The notes beneath the pieces were generated by a model. That model made no database searches. It was not told the origin of the DNA and saw nothing but the letters and a program-made list of their open reading frames with translations. Below, in pieces: positions 49,410 through 61,089 of a DNA stretch of 64,000 bases; within the stretch, counting starts at the first letter, position 1, and every line of letters begins with the position of its first letter. The stretch lies in NCBI GenBank assembly GCA_028023455.1, contig JAQFVV010012405.1:12738031-12802030 (forward strand), given 5' to 3'. Made by a program: the position numbers and the translations under genes. Source of the stretch: Epiperipatus broadwayi (taxonomy: Eukaryota > Onychophora > Udeonychophora > Euonychophora > Peripatidae).

Positions 49410-50815
49410 TGACATAAATCTTCTGAATGATGGGGACCATTAATGTTTCTCAGATATCATAAGGATTTAAATCATAAATGATATTTCACATAATCCAATG
49501 AGTAATCTTTTCTAATTTTGTAAGTGATTGCATTTTTAATGACTCAGTCATTTATTTGCACCCGTGTAGAGGCAGAAACTCATTTTCTTTCTCTTTTATT
49601 TTTTAACTAAGTATATTTTTAATCTTCATAAATTTTTTAATATATATATATTAGAAGCTCAAATTCAAAAAACAAAAATAGTAAAAAAATTCTCAACTAT
49701 CAATCTTGCAAATAAAAAAATAATATGTTAAATAGATATAAATAGACATTGGGAAAAACCATTTGTTTTTCCTGGAAGCAGAAAAATGCATTTCTAACTA
49801 AGGGTTTTCCATTGCATTCATATATTTAAAATGAATTTATGTAAAACATACATTCACATAATGAAAATATTTTTTTAAAATATTAAAAATCAAATTGATA
49901 AATAAACTTTTTCTGAAGATACTTTTGATTTGATATCTCATGATTTTACAATTAACTTATTCTGTTAAAAAGCCATTGCAAAAAAATAAAACTCCAATGC
50001 AAACACAACTTACTTATAGAATAAGAAATCTTAAATTATTGTACAAAAACCAATCTAGTGAAGAAATTAAAATGCAAATCAATTTATGATCTTTAAACAA
50101 AATGTTGCTCATGTACAGTAAGAACTTCTTACTTCTTTGAAGAAGATTTAACCTTATTTCATGCTTGCATAGTTTAATTTTTAAATAGTGACATCTATGG
50201 GACAGAATAGTACTTAAAATTTAAATTTATTGAAAAAAAACTGATAAAATAAATTTAGCATCCTTTTTAATTCTTTTTGTCATTAACAAATGCAATGACA
50301 AAAATAATATGAGTGTCAAACAATGAAACATAAATTTATATGGCACTTGGTTAATTTTTTAATATTGTGTGATTGTCTTAAATAGTTACATATTTGAAAT
50401 TTGCAGCAATGTTTGATACTTTGTTATTCATCACAAATTAGAATTATTACACATATTCATCTCTTCAAATACATCTGAATAAAATTAGTCTAGATGAGTT
50501 TATTTTACTCTGATCATATCTTTCATAAGAAGACAAAAATAGTTAATTAAAGTCATCTCATAACATTTAACTTAGATTTACTCTGGACATACAAGAATTG
50601 CAATAAATCTACTATGTTAATTTCTCTTCATTTATTTGCTCTTCTATCTGATCAAGTTTATGGTAAAATTGTTGTTTCTTTATCAAAAACATATAAAATA
50701 TAAACAAAACAGATCCATTGAAATAAGTATTTGTATTGAGATAAATATTAAAATAATGTTTAGTTTATTATATCTACCATTTTAAACACAAATATAGTAT
50801 ATATATACTTAAGCT
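49410..50815. other. no gene seen
   Basis: AT-rich, no recognised protein or RNA. Confidence 0.5.
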
Positions 50816-51205
50816 AGATGTAATTAGAGAGGACTTAAACCCAGACCTTTAAGCTCCCTTCAGTCACCCACTCCATCTTATACAACTGATATACATAACC
50901 ACATACATATGAAAAAGATAAATGATTTATAATATACATATTTCATGCTGAACCAGCACTCATCAGTTGGTTCAGATCATGATCACACACACACACATAT
51001 ATAATCCATGCTCAGTTTATATTAAGATCGCAAACCTTCAAACCTTAATGGACTGGCTTCAATTTTCTCCCCTCTCCAACTCTTTAGCATGAAATATGTA
51101 TATTAGAGATCATTTATCTTTTTCACATATATGTGGTTGGGTGTATCAATTGTATAAGATGGAGAGAATCACTGACGGGAGCTTGAAAATCTGGGGTCAA
51201 ATTCA
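50816..51205. repeat. family A copies, head to head
   Basis: The left copy (about 50816-51090) ends at CTCCAACTCTTTAGC and the right copy (51088-51205) starts CATGAAATATGTATATTAGA, the region just after stem II, and runs in the opposite sense to the GGAGCTTGAAAATCTGGGGT end. So the right copy lacks the CUGAUGA half. Confidence 0.75.
50922..50980 (-). ncRNA. candidate hammerhead ribozyme, family A
   Basis: Minus strand: stem I 5' side ATGATC-TGAA-CCAA, CTGATGA (plus 50960-50966), stem II GTGCTG-GTT-CAGCAT (6 bp with one G-U), GAAA, ATATGTATA, then TTATAAATCAT. Core and stem II are perfect. On the 3' side of stem I, TTGG has become TTAT, but AATCAT still pairs with most of ATGATC. The right-hand copy keeps TTAGAGATCAT. 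Confidence 0.6.
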
Positions 51206-51865
51206 CTCTAATTATATCTACCATTCTAAATATTTCATCTTATGGGTGTCTAGTATTTCTTGCATATCAATATGTAATCTGATTATTAATATAAAAAAAA
51301 AAACACAATTTTAATGTCATGGTTTGTTTAGTCTATTATAAATAAATAACTTGTTTTAATCAAGTTAAATCGATTGAACTTTCAATAACTATTTTAAGCC
51401 TTTTTATTTAAATAAAATATTAGTTTTAAAATAATCATTGATTGCAAACTTATTCATCTACATACTTCCACAAATAATTCATTACGCATACAATTTAAGA
51501 AGTTGTGTACATTTGAAATCTGTATGACTTATAGAATGCTGTAAGTACGCATTCTATTTTCATCTTTAAAAAGATTTCATAATGGTAATTTTTATAACCT
51601 TTATGTGGGTAATAAATGAATAAATAATATTTAAAGTAAACAAATTAACCAATAATAACATAAAAGATATTTTGTCACCTCTGTAGAAGCAAAATAAAAA
51701 AATTTAACCCTTTGAAAAATACAGTTTTTTTTTCCTTCAATATTGCTACATACATTGGATATATTTTTTCAATATTAAGACTAGCTATGTATTTATATAT
51801 GACTAACAGTAACCATAACATTTAAGCTATTAGTTCGGTTATAGTAATATTTTGATAGATTAAAA
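51206..51865. other. no gene seen
   Basis: AT-rich, no recognised feature. Confidence 0.5.
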
Positions 51866-52176
51866 CAGGTAAAACTCTCCATACAGTATTGCCACTCAGT
51901 GCAAGCCAGAGTAATCAATGAATGCCAGAAGGCTTGTACATAAAATCCCCATCTCGTGCCTACTCATTCAATATATCCAGACTAGTTTCTGGCTTGTGGC
52001 CTTCATCAGTGAGGAGCCTTGGATCTGAGAGCCATGAGCCAGAAATTAGTCTGGGGATATTGGATGAGTAGGCACTAGATGGGAATTTTATGCACAAACC
52101 TTCTGGCATCCATTGATTACTCTGCTTGCTCTAAGTGGCAATACTGTATGGAGAGTTTTGTCTGTTTTAATAAGTT
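51866..52176. repeat. family B palindrome, about 145-bp arms
   Basis: Left arm 51866-52010 and right arm about 52035-52176 are close reverse complements: GGTAAAACTCTCCATACAGT against ACTGTATGGAGAGTTTTG-. The spacer holds GGAGCCTTGGATCTGAGAGC. The left arm carries the most intact family B ribozyme core on the minus strand; in the right arm the same place is shortened to CTGAGAGCCATGAGCCAGAA. Confidence 0.85.
51966..52024 (-). ncRNA. candidate hammerhead ribozyme, family B (intact core)
   Basis: Minus strand: CTGATGA (plus 52003-52009), stem II GGC-CACAA-GCC, then GAAAC (plus 51985-51989) and TAGTC, giving a stem III AC/GU with H17 = C at plus 51980. ACTAGT is a perfect palindrome, so two molecules could share a 6-bp stem III. 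Stem I in the family pairs TCCTCA with TGGGGA and ATCCAA with TTGGAT; here the 3' side has mutated to TGGATA-TATTGAAT, weakening it. Confidence 0.6.
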
Positions 52177-52179
52177 ATA

Positions 52180-53030
52180 AACAAGCATAAGAAATGATGA
52201 TCATGTGATATTTTGGAAGAATTAATGATATACTTTATTATATAAATATAATAAAGGCATATTTTTGTAGTGGGTTTTTTTTTTGCATTTCATCCTATAC
52301 TATTGTTGAATGTATCTCTAGATAAGCCACACTTCCAGGAAACTTTTTTTACTGTGATTTTTATATTTTTGCACTTCTTTGTTCAATAATTTTTAGACTG
52401 TATTGAAAATAAATTTAAAACCATATGTTATATACATATAATAAAATCAAGTTTAATGTAAATAGAAGGGATTTACACCCTAAGCATGTGTGCTGTAACA
52501 CTGTTATACTAGTTCAACAATACCTTGGTGAGCACTGAGTGTATTCTTAAACCAAAGCGCATGATAGAAACTTTTGAAAAGGTGAAAGCAGTCATCTTAT
52601 TTTTGTACCTAAATTTATTTATATAGGCCAGTCTAAAGCTTCTTAGTTTAAGAGCATGAACATGTTTCTTTATTCACTTTATATCCATTACTTTTCTTCT
52701 ATATATTAATGCTCATGAAATGTTTCAATTTACTATGTGTTCATATTATGAATTATTAGAAGTTATGTAATATTCAATTTTGAGATTGTATGTAATTTAA
52801 ACAGAAGGGGCTTATACCATGAGCACAAACTATGATGCTTTAGATTGGCATATATAACTGAAATTTAGATACAAAAGATAAGACAGTCACTCTTACTTTT
52901 TCAAATGTCTCTGTCTTGTGCTTTGGTTTGAGTGTATTCTCAGTACTCAACAATATATCATTGATATATTTATCAGTTTAAGATGTGGAATAATTTAAGT
53001 TGTCATTATTAATTTTAACTTCAAAGCTGT
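52180..53030. other. no gene seen
   Basis: AT-rich, no recognised feature. Confidence 0.5.
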
Positions 53031-53031
53031 A

Positions 53032-53128
53032 TTTTTTTTTCATATGTCAAATGCATTGACCAGGAAGCAAACCCAGGCCAGCTTTTTGGAAGGCAGCTGT
53101 GCTAACCACTAGGCCACCAACGCTTAAT
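53032..53128 (-). mobile_element. tRNA-like SINE fragment
   Basis: The minus strand reads GTTGGTGGCCTAGTGGTTAG (box A) and CTGGGTTTGCTTCCTGG (box B), followed by CATTTGACATATG and a poly-A run. It resembles a tRNA-derived SINE head and is related to 26880-27000. The T loop is altered, so it is not a functional tRNA. Confidence 0.6.
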
Positions 53129-56100
53129 CAAAAGCTATATATTTTAACCTTTCATTTTATTCTAGTTTCATTTATCATATTTCTGTTATTATTTTTAATT
53201 GATTTAAAAGTAAAGCATTTATTTTTTCTAAATCATTTTAAATTTTCTCATTCTGTTTATGAATTAATTACTTTATAATATATATGCATGAAAAAATTTC
53301 AAATGCCTATAACCCTCCATATAACTTTAAATACTTTCACTTATAAATTAACTGTTTAGCAACGTTTAGCGCCATATTGAATTTTTAAAATATTGATTTG
53401 AGACCAATTTTCACAATAACTTCAGTTTTAATAATGTTAGAGCAAAATGGCATATATTGACAAAAAAATAGCAAGATTAAGGAAAGTAGTGATTATTATT
53501 AAAAAAGTAAAAAAAAAAAAAAAAAAAGAAATTTCAATATCCGAAAAAATTATTACTTTATTGTTTGTTCATAATTTCTAATTTATCATTAAATAAATTT
53601 AAAATTAAATCTTCATTGATAATTTCTTTGTATTTCTCACAAAATTATCATTCAATATATAATACTTCTTACCTGAGATAATCCATAGCTTCAGAAATTA
53701 CACAAAAATAAGCATAAGAATTCGTCATATTTCCTTGTATCTGAGAAGTTAAAAAATCTCAAGGCATCTATAAAAAAAAAGATTATTTTAATAAAAGATA
53801 CAAAATAAATCATTTCCAGAAAGTGAATATACATTTGTAATCATAGCAATTGGTTTCTAGCCTATGCAAAACTAGGAATTGAAGGTCACTGTCTTTATCA
53901 ATGATAAAATGAGTCTCCTCTTTTCATTTTATATTTTTTGTACACACCAGTGATCCTATCTTGTCATATTTATTGTCCCACAGAAATATAATTTATTTGC
54001 ATACAGCTTATTTACTAGCTGTAAACTTGAAAATAATGTGATGCAAGATGTGGCAAAACTATTTACTCCACTGCATGAGTACCAAGGCATAGGCATAAAT
54101 CAGAATTTGATTCTTTGACCAAATACAATTCCATGTGGTATACATAACCAGTATGGCCATCACCACACACCTACCCCTTGAAACATCTCTTTATTGGTAT
54201 TTAGAGTTTATATAATCATATGGTACTGTGCCCAGTAAATGTTGTGATTGCTTCATCAACTGCAATCTTTCTGCGCATCTGATAATCAGTCTTAAAATTT
54301 ACATTGCACTGCTTTCTAATAGCCTAATTTTAGAGATGCAATTAAAATCATTACTTGTTATACAAACAGACATGCTAGTACACACTAATGCAATTACAAA
54401 CAAGGTAATAAATTGTTAAACCTTTTGAGAGTTATTACGTCTATAAAATAAGGTTGCCTCACACATTGGTCATAATCACCTAATTTACAAATATAATTTA
54501 TATACTATACAGACACATTAGTACAAAGATAAACACATTAATAAAAGAAATCTAAAATAATAATAATCAAATAATAAAAAAATCTAAAATTGAATATTTA
54601 CATATAATATACATGTTAATTTTATTTTGGGGATGAAAACCTTGAAATTGCAAAATCTTTGAAGCATGTTGAATCCATTTTCTAGTTACATTTTGCTGCT
54701 AAAACATTTATGCCTTTGTTTTCTTCATAAATTCTAATAAATTGAGCAAAAAATAAAAATTAAATGGACTTTGTACTAGAAAAATTAATAAAAATTTTAA
54801 TTTGTGCCCAATTTTAGCATGCTGTGTATCAAATTAAAAAGGAAGTCAAATTGTAGAGAATGGTTGTATTGGCACAAATGTAATCCATTTGGCCTTTCTG
54901 TAATTTTATAATGAAAAGGAAATTTTAATTTCCAAAACAATGAATGGTAGCTGCACTAATTTTTCAAATAACCAATATTGAACTCTTTCCTTAATTTTAG
55001 CCATTACATTTTATTATAGCTTCTAGGAACCATTTGGGTTATATTTCAATTCTTTTATTTTAATAAAATAATCTTTATTCTGCATATATTTTCACAAATT
55101 TTAATATATTTCTTATCAGTATAAGTTTAAAATAAAACTATTTTTAAAAATAATATTTCAACTTTGTAAATATAAAAAAAGTATTAAACCAAACTATGTG
55201 ATCTGAAGAATAGCTTTTGTTATTTTACAATTGTCAATAAAAATGTATTTTCAATGAAATAAAATTTATTTGAATTCCATTTCTAAAACCCAAATAATTT
55301 TTTCTCAAAAACACATAAAGCGGTAAAATTATGTTTTAATATTTCAAATTTTATATATAATTATTTTAAAATGATAGAAGAAATGCTTATAGAGGTATCT
55401 TTTTAAAGCCAATCACCACTTCCTGATTTATATTATTATATGTCTCTTGATTTGTATTCTTTGATAAACAAATATTTTTGAATAAAATCTGAGTCCACTC
55501 ATTATATTCTTGTCAAAAATAAATATTTTACAAAATTAATATTAAATATATAAAATAAACTATCAAAAATATATGATTTTCATTTTCAAAATATAAACAA
55601 AAAATTTGCAAACAGACTACTTAGAAAACAAAGAAATTGCCATTTCCCCATCTTTGTGGTATATTCTTTGAGTGATGGTGGCCTCTTGAGACTTTTTTTA
55701 AATTAATAAATCAATATATATTTTAGTTCCAGTGTTTACCATTAAATAATGGCAAAAACAGAAAATAGACACTATCAATAGCTATAAGAAAGTCAATTTA
55801 AACCAAGTTATTAATGTGCCACTATACCACACAATAAAAAAATTGACACAATTAAATAATGGTTTTACTAGAAAATGTTGATAAATAATAATAATGAATA
55901 AAAATTTTAAACATCTAGCTTGAATTTTTTTTGCAAACTTTGAATTATAGTCTCTTGGTTTTCAGTTTTTTATTCTAGATATTTCTCTCCATGGGAGAAG
56001 ATTCACAGGATTGGCAACTTTTTCCTGAATAAAAAAAAACTTTTAGGTCAATCCCAAATACATTAAAAATATTATATCTACATTCTCAAATGATTGTTGA

Positions 56101-56427
56101 AAAACTTTGTCAATAATCAAATTCTAAAACAAAAATTACAAAGAGGAAACTATAAAACCAATTGTTTTGCCTGTGTTTTCATACGTAATGTACAATGTTA
56201 TATACAGCTTAAATTTATTCTTTTGTACATATGATAATACTTATATGTAATTTGATATTAATAAATTTTACTATATACAAAAATAGTAAAATTGAGCTAA
56301 CTTAATTGTTTTAACCTGTGATTAATGAGAAAGTTAAAACCATTAAAAATATTTCATTACTTATTAATATTAAATCTGTCATTCTAAAATATTTTTTTAA
56401 CGTTTTTCTGCAATAATTGTAATTATA
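53129..56427. other. no gene seen
   Basis: 3.3 kb AT-rich. Poly-A at 53510-53527. Bases 56165-56275 match 35655-35780. Nothing coding recognised. Confidence 0.5.
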
Positions 56428-56590
56428 ATAACGTGAAAGCTAAACACCTTCAAATAGTTCTAATAGTTCTGGCTTGTGTTTTAGAATTTAGAGTCCCATG
56501 TGATGTCATTATTCCATCTGATTGGCTGTCACGTAAGCATTTTTAAAGTGTATCTGTTTGAAGGTGTTTAGCTTTCACGTTATTATAATA
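56428..56590. mobile_element. MITE-like element with 25-bp inverted ends
   Basis: Left end AATAACGTGAAAGCTAAACA and right end TGTTTAGCTTTCACGTTATT are exact complements, and the match continues inward over CCTTCAAA. About 160 bp, no coding capacity. Outer TATAATA on both sides suggests a TTA- or TA-type target but cannot be resolved in this AT-rich DNA. Confidence 0.75.
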
Positions 56591-56821
56591 TTATCCGTTT
56601 ACGCTTAAATTTAATATATTTACATTTATTAATATCATTTCATTAGATTTAAAAATATTGCTTCATTGTAAATCGGATGATTTCACGTTGTTAATTTATA
56701 TATGTAATATTTAGTGGATTAAATGTGAAGGTATTTAAGCTTCACACTCTTAGTTCAAAATGCTTGTCTGGCTTATTTAAATATAATTGAGGCATAGATT
56801 AAGATGGGTCCCATCTTTTTC

Positions 56822-56994
56822 TAATAGTTCTGGCTTGTGTTTTAGAATTTAGAGTCCCATGTGATGTCATTATTCCATCTGATTGGCTGTCACATAAGCA
56901 TTGTTAAAGCGTATCTGTTTGAAGGTGTTTAGCTTTCACGTTATTATAATATTATCTGTTTATGCTTAAATTTAATATATTTACATTTAATAAT
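56822..56994. repeat. partial duplicate of the MITE and its right flank
   Basis: Repeats 56463-56635 almost exactly, including the right inverted end and the unique flank TTTATGCTTAAATTTAATAT. It lacks the left end, so it arose by local duplication rather than by a new insertion. Confidence 0.8.
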
Positions 56995-57279
56995 TGTAAT
57001 TATTCAAAAAATGTTAAAACATTTTTAATAACAAAATAGGTTTGAATTTGTAATAAAGGAAAATTATTTAAAACTGAGCACTTTCAATACTGGGTAGAAT
57101 CATAATTATAGCATCATGTGACTAAAGGAAATTGAGATTTAGATTTAAAGTTAGTTTTGAATATTAAATAATAGATTAGCATAAAATTGAATTTTTAGGA
57201 GTAGATTTACATACTAATGATGAAAGTGGTTTGCTACAAGTGCCATTTTTTACAAAGAGGAGTGTTAAGGCCTTTCTAT

Positions 57280-57960
57280 TGATGGCATGATGATCTTTAG
57301 CTATTGACAACACTTTCTTCACCTTTCTCTTTCTGATGGCATGATGATCTTTAGCTACTGACAACACTTTCTTCACCTTTCTCTTTCTGATTGCATGATG
57401 ATCTTTAGCTATTGACAACACTTTCTTCACCTTTCTCTTTCTGATGGCATGATGATCTTTAGCTATTGACAACACTTTCTTCACCTTTCTCTTTCTGATG
57501 GCATGATGATCTTTAGCTATTGACAACACTTTCTTCACCTTTCTCTTTCTGATGGCATGATGATCTTTAGCTATTGACAACACTTTCTTCACCTTTCTCT
57601 TTCTGATGACATGATGATCTTTAGCTATTGACAACACTTTCTTCACCTTTCTCTTTCGGATGGCATGATGAACTTTAGCTATTGACAACACTTTCTTCAC
57701 CTTTCTCTTTCTGATGGCATGATGATCTTTAGCTATTGAATCACTTTCTTCACCTTTCTGATGGCATGATGATCTTTAGCTATTGACAACACTTTCTTTA
57801 CCTTTCTCTTTCTGATGGCATGATGATCTTTAGCTATTGACTTCACCTTTCTGATGGCATGATGATCTTTAGCTATTGACAACACTTTCTTCACCTTTCT
57901 GATGGCATGATGATCTTTAGCTATTGACAACACTTTCTTCACCTTTCTCTTTCTGTCATC
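57280..57960. repeat. 54-bp minisatellite, 13 units, open on the minus strand
   Basis: Units start at about 57292, 57346, 57400, 57454, 57508, 57562, 57616, 57670, 57724, 57771, 57825, 57864 and 57912. Most are 54 bp; later ones are 47, 54, 39 and 48. On the minus strand each encodes KKVLSIAKDHHAIRKRKV, giving frames of 174 codons (57176-57700) and 78 codons (57733-57969, start METDDRKRK). The 47-bp unit causes the break between them. The peptide is very basic. No splice or protein family evidence supports a real gene, so a minisatellite is the safe call. Confidence 0.85.
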
Positions 57961-58630
57961 TGTCTCCATACAAACAATTACAAATTCAAACCTGCTTTGA
58001 TATTAAAAATGTTTTAACATGTTTTTGAACCATGATAATATTAAATACAAATATTGTTACTGCTTTTTAAAATAAATCACTAAGTTTTGTAAATATTTTT
58101 TATAAAGGCATTTGAATTCAAATATTTTAATTTTATGAGCACACATATAAAATATTTTTTTGTATATATGTATTTTTATTTATTTGATAATATATTTTGT
58201 ACTGGGTATGTAATATATAATTTGTTTAGTATCCTAATAATGTAATCAAAATTAATTATTAGTTAAAAGTAAATATATGAATTAAGAAATATTAATGCCT
58301 TAATTTATTTTAAACTTTGATATTATTATTTTTATATTGGGGATAATTTCATATTTAAAGTAATGATATAAAATCAGATAAAATGAATATAATAATGAAA
58401 ATAATCTGAAATAAATTATACAATATTCAATATATCAATATAAAAACCAATAACAGCTATAGCTAGCTTATGGCAGTATATGCCATTTTCAGTAGCATTT
58501 ATATTGATATATTTATTATTGTAAGGTTTATTCCAGAGAATTTTCAATATATATATATATATAACAATTTCTGCTCTCCAAAGAGCTTTGCTTTAAAATA
58601 AAATGTTGAACATTAATAATTTCAGCTCTA
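57961..58630. other. no gene seen
   Basis: AT-rich. GTTTTAACAT near 58010 is the reverse complement of ATGTTAAAAC near 57010; the flanks TTTGTAATTGTTTG/CAAATTC around the minisatellite also echo 57040, so the array sits inside a small inverted context. Confidence 0.4.
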
Positions 58631-59014
58631 AATTGCATAATGAAAGTTGTTCTATATATTGTTTTTAGTGTTTTTTATGAGACTTCAAACATAATACATA
58701 AATACATTTATTTCAATATGTATTTTTATTGAAGATTTATATATATATAGTAACAAAAAATGGGTAACATAAAGATTTTCTGTTTGATTTGCGACTAATT
58801 GGTATAGCAAATAAATATAATTGCATAATGAAAGTTGTTCTATATATTGTTTTTAGTGTTTTTTATGAGACTTCAAACATAATACATAAATACATTTATT
58901 TCAATATGTATTTTTATTGAAGATTTATATATATATATATAGTAACAAAAAATGGGTAACATAAAGATTTTCTGTTTGATTTGCGACTAATTGGTATAGC
59001 AAATAAATATAATT
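58631..59014. repeat. 188-bp tandem duplication
   Basis: 58631-58818 is repeated at 58819-59010 almost without change; the only clear difference is the length of a TA run. Unit begins AATTGCATAATGAAAGTTGT and ends GCAAATAAATATAATT. This is a recent tandem duplication of non-coding DNA. Confidence 0.9.
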
Positions 59015-59489
59015 AAAAAGTATATTAGACCACCCATTCTAACACCTAAAGTTGTCAGTAAAAAAATTATCTGGTAATAACTTATTTAATTCGAGATAAA
59101 AAAGGAAATAAAGTATGTATTTTATAAAGCAATCAGAGTGTGATTACAATTGGTTGAGATGTAAAAAGATTTTATGGCATCTCAGTGTCTTCATATTACT
59201 GAAATATTATAAATTATTGCCTACTTTTAAAGCTATTTCATAAAGATACAGAATATTTTTTTATTTATTAATAAATATCCACCAAAATTATTTGTTTTAC
59301 TTAAAAGGGAGGGTTTTTGAAGAGTAGTTTGATTATAAAAAACAAAATCTTTAAATGTCGCATTCAAAATAATAACTACAGTCTGTAAATTGTTTTTTAA
59401 ACTGAAAAAGTAGCACAGTCCTCAGTGTAATTTAAATTCAGAACTGAATATCATGAAGTTTTTGTATTTGCTTTCATTTCATTTCAAAA
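59015..59489. other. no gene seen
   Basis: AT-rich, no recognised feature. Confidence 0.5.
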
Positions 59490-60180
59490 GATATTTTATT
59501 TATTTATAGAGCAAGGTACATAATTGTGTATACAGACAATAGTTAGAGCTGCTGTTAACAAGCATTGTCTGCAATGGGTCTTCAGGGTTACAGTTCAGAT
59601 AGGAGGATTAGAAAGCAGGTCATCCCATCCCTTTCATCACAGCAATAGGGGGAGGAATCAGTCCTTATAAGGTTAGGGGTGTCATACATATAATGAAATG
59701 GAACATCTTGAAACACATTTTTAGTTGTTCCCAGGTCTGAATCGTCAACTGGTCTGGGAAAGTTCTCTTGTCAATCTTCCTAGCCTTCCATATGAAACTT
59801 ATTAGAAGGTCTTCAGGATGGTGGTCAATCCCACTTTCAAACAATACTTTACAATGTATAGTCCAAATCCTGAAGTTGACAAATGAAGCTAGCCATATTT
59901 TAGCAAAAAGCCCCTTCTCAAAGACTAGAGGAATCATTATACAAGCCAGGTCAGAGACATACATTCATCTCAGAACCATGCCTCAGAGACCAGATCACGA
60001 ATCACAATGGAACAGAATGTGGTCCATGGTATCTTCCTGTTTACCACACATTGGGCAGAAGATATCGATGTTATAGCCTCTATGATGGAATAAGAAGGAC
60101 TCTGTGTGAAGGGCCTTGAGCAGGAAGTCCACATACTTGGGCTCAAGTCTACTCAAAAAGAGAAAAATTCCTCAGCAACT
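59490..60180 (-). pseudogene. 3' end of an L1/Tx1-like LINE
   Basis: The minus strand gives CPMCGKQEDTMDHILFHC-like codons over frameshifts (60060-60000) and then LASFVNFRIWTIHCKVLFES, HHPEDLLISFIWKARKID and LTIQTWEQLKM. These align with CTLCRRFDESIEHILYQC, LATFINFIIWKIRCKVLFD, EEIFLKLLYKAKESDL and AEQTWSQLNI of the 43.4-47.5 kb LINE. A 3' UTR ends with AATAAATAAAATATC followed by an A-rich run near 59490. It is 5' truncated, as usual for LINEs. Confidence 0.75.
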
Positions 60181-60189
60181 TTTAGCTTG

Positions 60190-60780
60190 GACGACTATCA
60201 ACTTGAGACTGTTAATCAATTTAAATACCAAGTAGGAAAGTGATATAAGATGTTGAGGTATAACACAGACTTCTATGTATTGCTGATTTTAACAAGTTAG
60301 AAGATAAAATATTTAATTACATGGAAATAACAAATGCAACTAACTTAGATATGCATAGAGCTACTATTTTATCTAATTTATTATAAATTTGGACACTCTA
60401 TCAATGCAATATAATATAATTTAAAAAGTTTCATTTAACGATATTCTGTAAAAATTTTAAAATACAATAGCATGGTCATAAAACCAATAAAGATGTTTTT
60501 CAACTTGCTGGATTTAATACTATGAAATTTACTAATGTAAAATAAGACTGTCATTGTGGGAGTATAAAACAAATGATTAATTCAAGACTTCCTAAAAGTT
60601 TTTTATGGTGAAATTGATCATGGTATTTATGGGAGAGCTAGACACTGTCTAGATTATAAGAATTATCTCAAAGACGTGATATGTTGGACTATTTCCATCA
60701 TTTATGAGTTAATGTTGAATGTATAGAAAATTTTAAACTTTATTTAAACTTTCCAAATACAAACAGCTTGTTAGTAATAA
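60190..60780. other. no gene seen
   Basis: AT-rich, no recognised feature. Confidence 0.5.
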
Positions 60781-60784
60781 CACA

Positions 60785-60975
60785 CAAATAGACCATACAG
60801 GTTAGTAATTACACAATGTTTCAAGTAGTATTATTCTCCATTCTTCTTCAGGTGTTGCTGGCCTATATGCACAGTGACAATATTAGCTTAGAAGTTGAAC
60901 TCGCACCTTTAGATTCTTGAATATTGAATTTAAGGCAAATGCTCTACCAACTGAGCTATTTAGTCAAAGGCAACA
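60785..60975 (-). mobile_element. tRNA-derived SINE, best copy
   Basis: Minus strand: ATAGCTCAGTTGGTAGAGCA (box A), TGCGAGTTCAACTTC (box B) in an almost tRNA-like head, then CCTGAAGAAGAATGGAGAAT, TACTACTTGAAACATTGTG and ACTAACCTGTATGG. The head matches a tRNA-derived SINE promoter for RNA polymerase III; the body is common to the 4.3 and 15 kb copies. Confidence 0.8.
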
Positions 60976-61089
60976 TATAGTACCAAAATGTATGGTACTG
61001 AACTGGGTTCAGACTTATATGACTATATATGAGATATTGAGCTTAGATTAAAAATATTATTGTGTTTTCAATTTTATTCTCATAGTTTT

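Noticed and set aside
57176-57969. A real protein gene with an 18-residue repeat
   Set aside because: The frame breaks in the 47-bp unit and there is no sign of promoter, splice sites or known family; kept only as a finding to check.
60890-60970. SINE head as a functional tRNA gene
   Set aside because: Boxes A and B are present, but acceptor and anticodon stems do not close and the same head occurs in other SINE copies.
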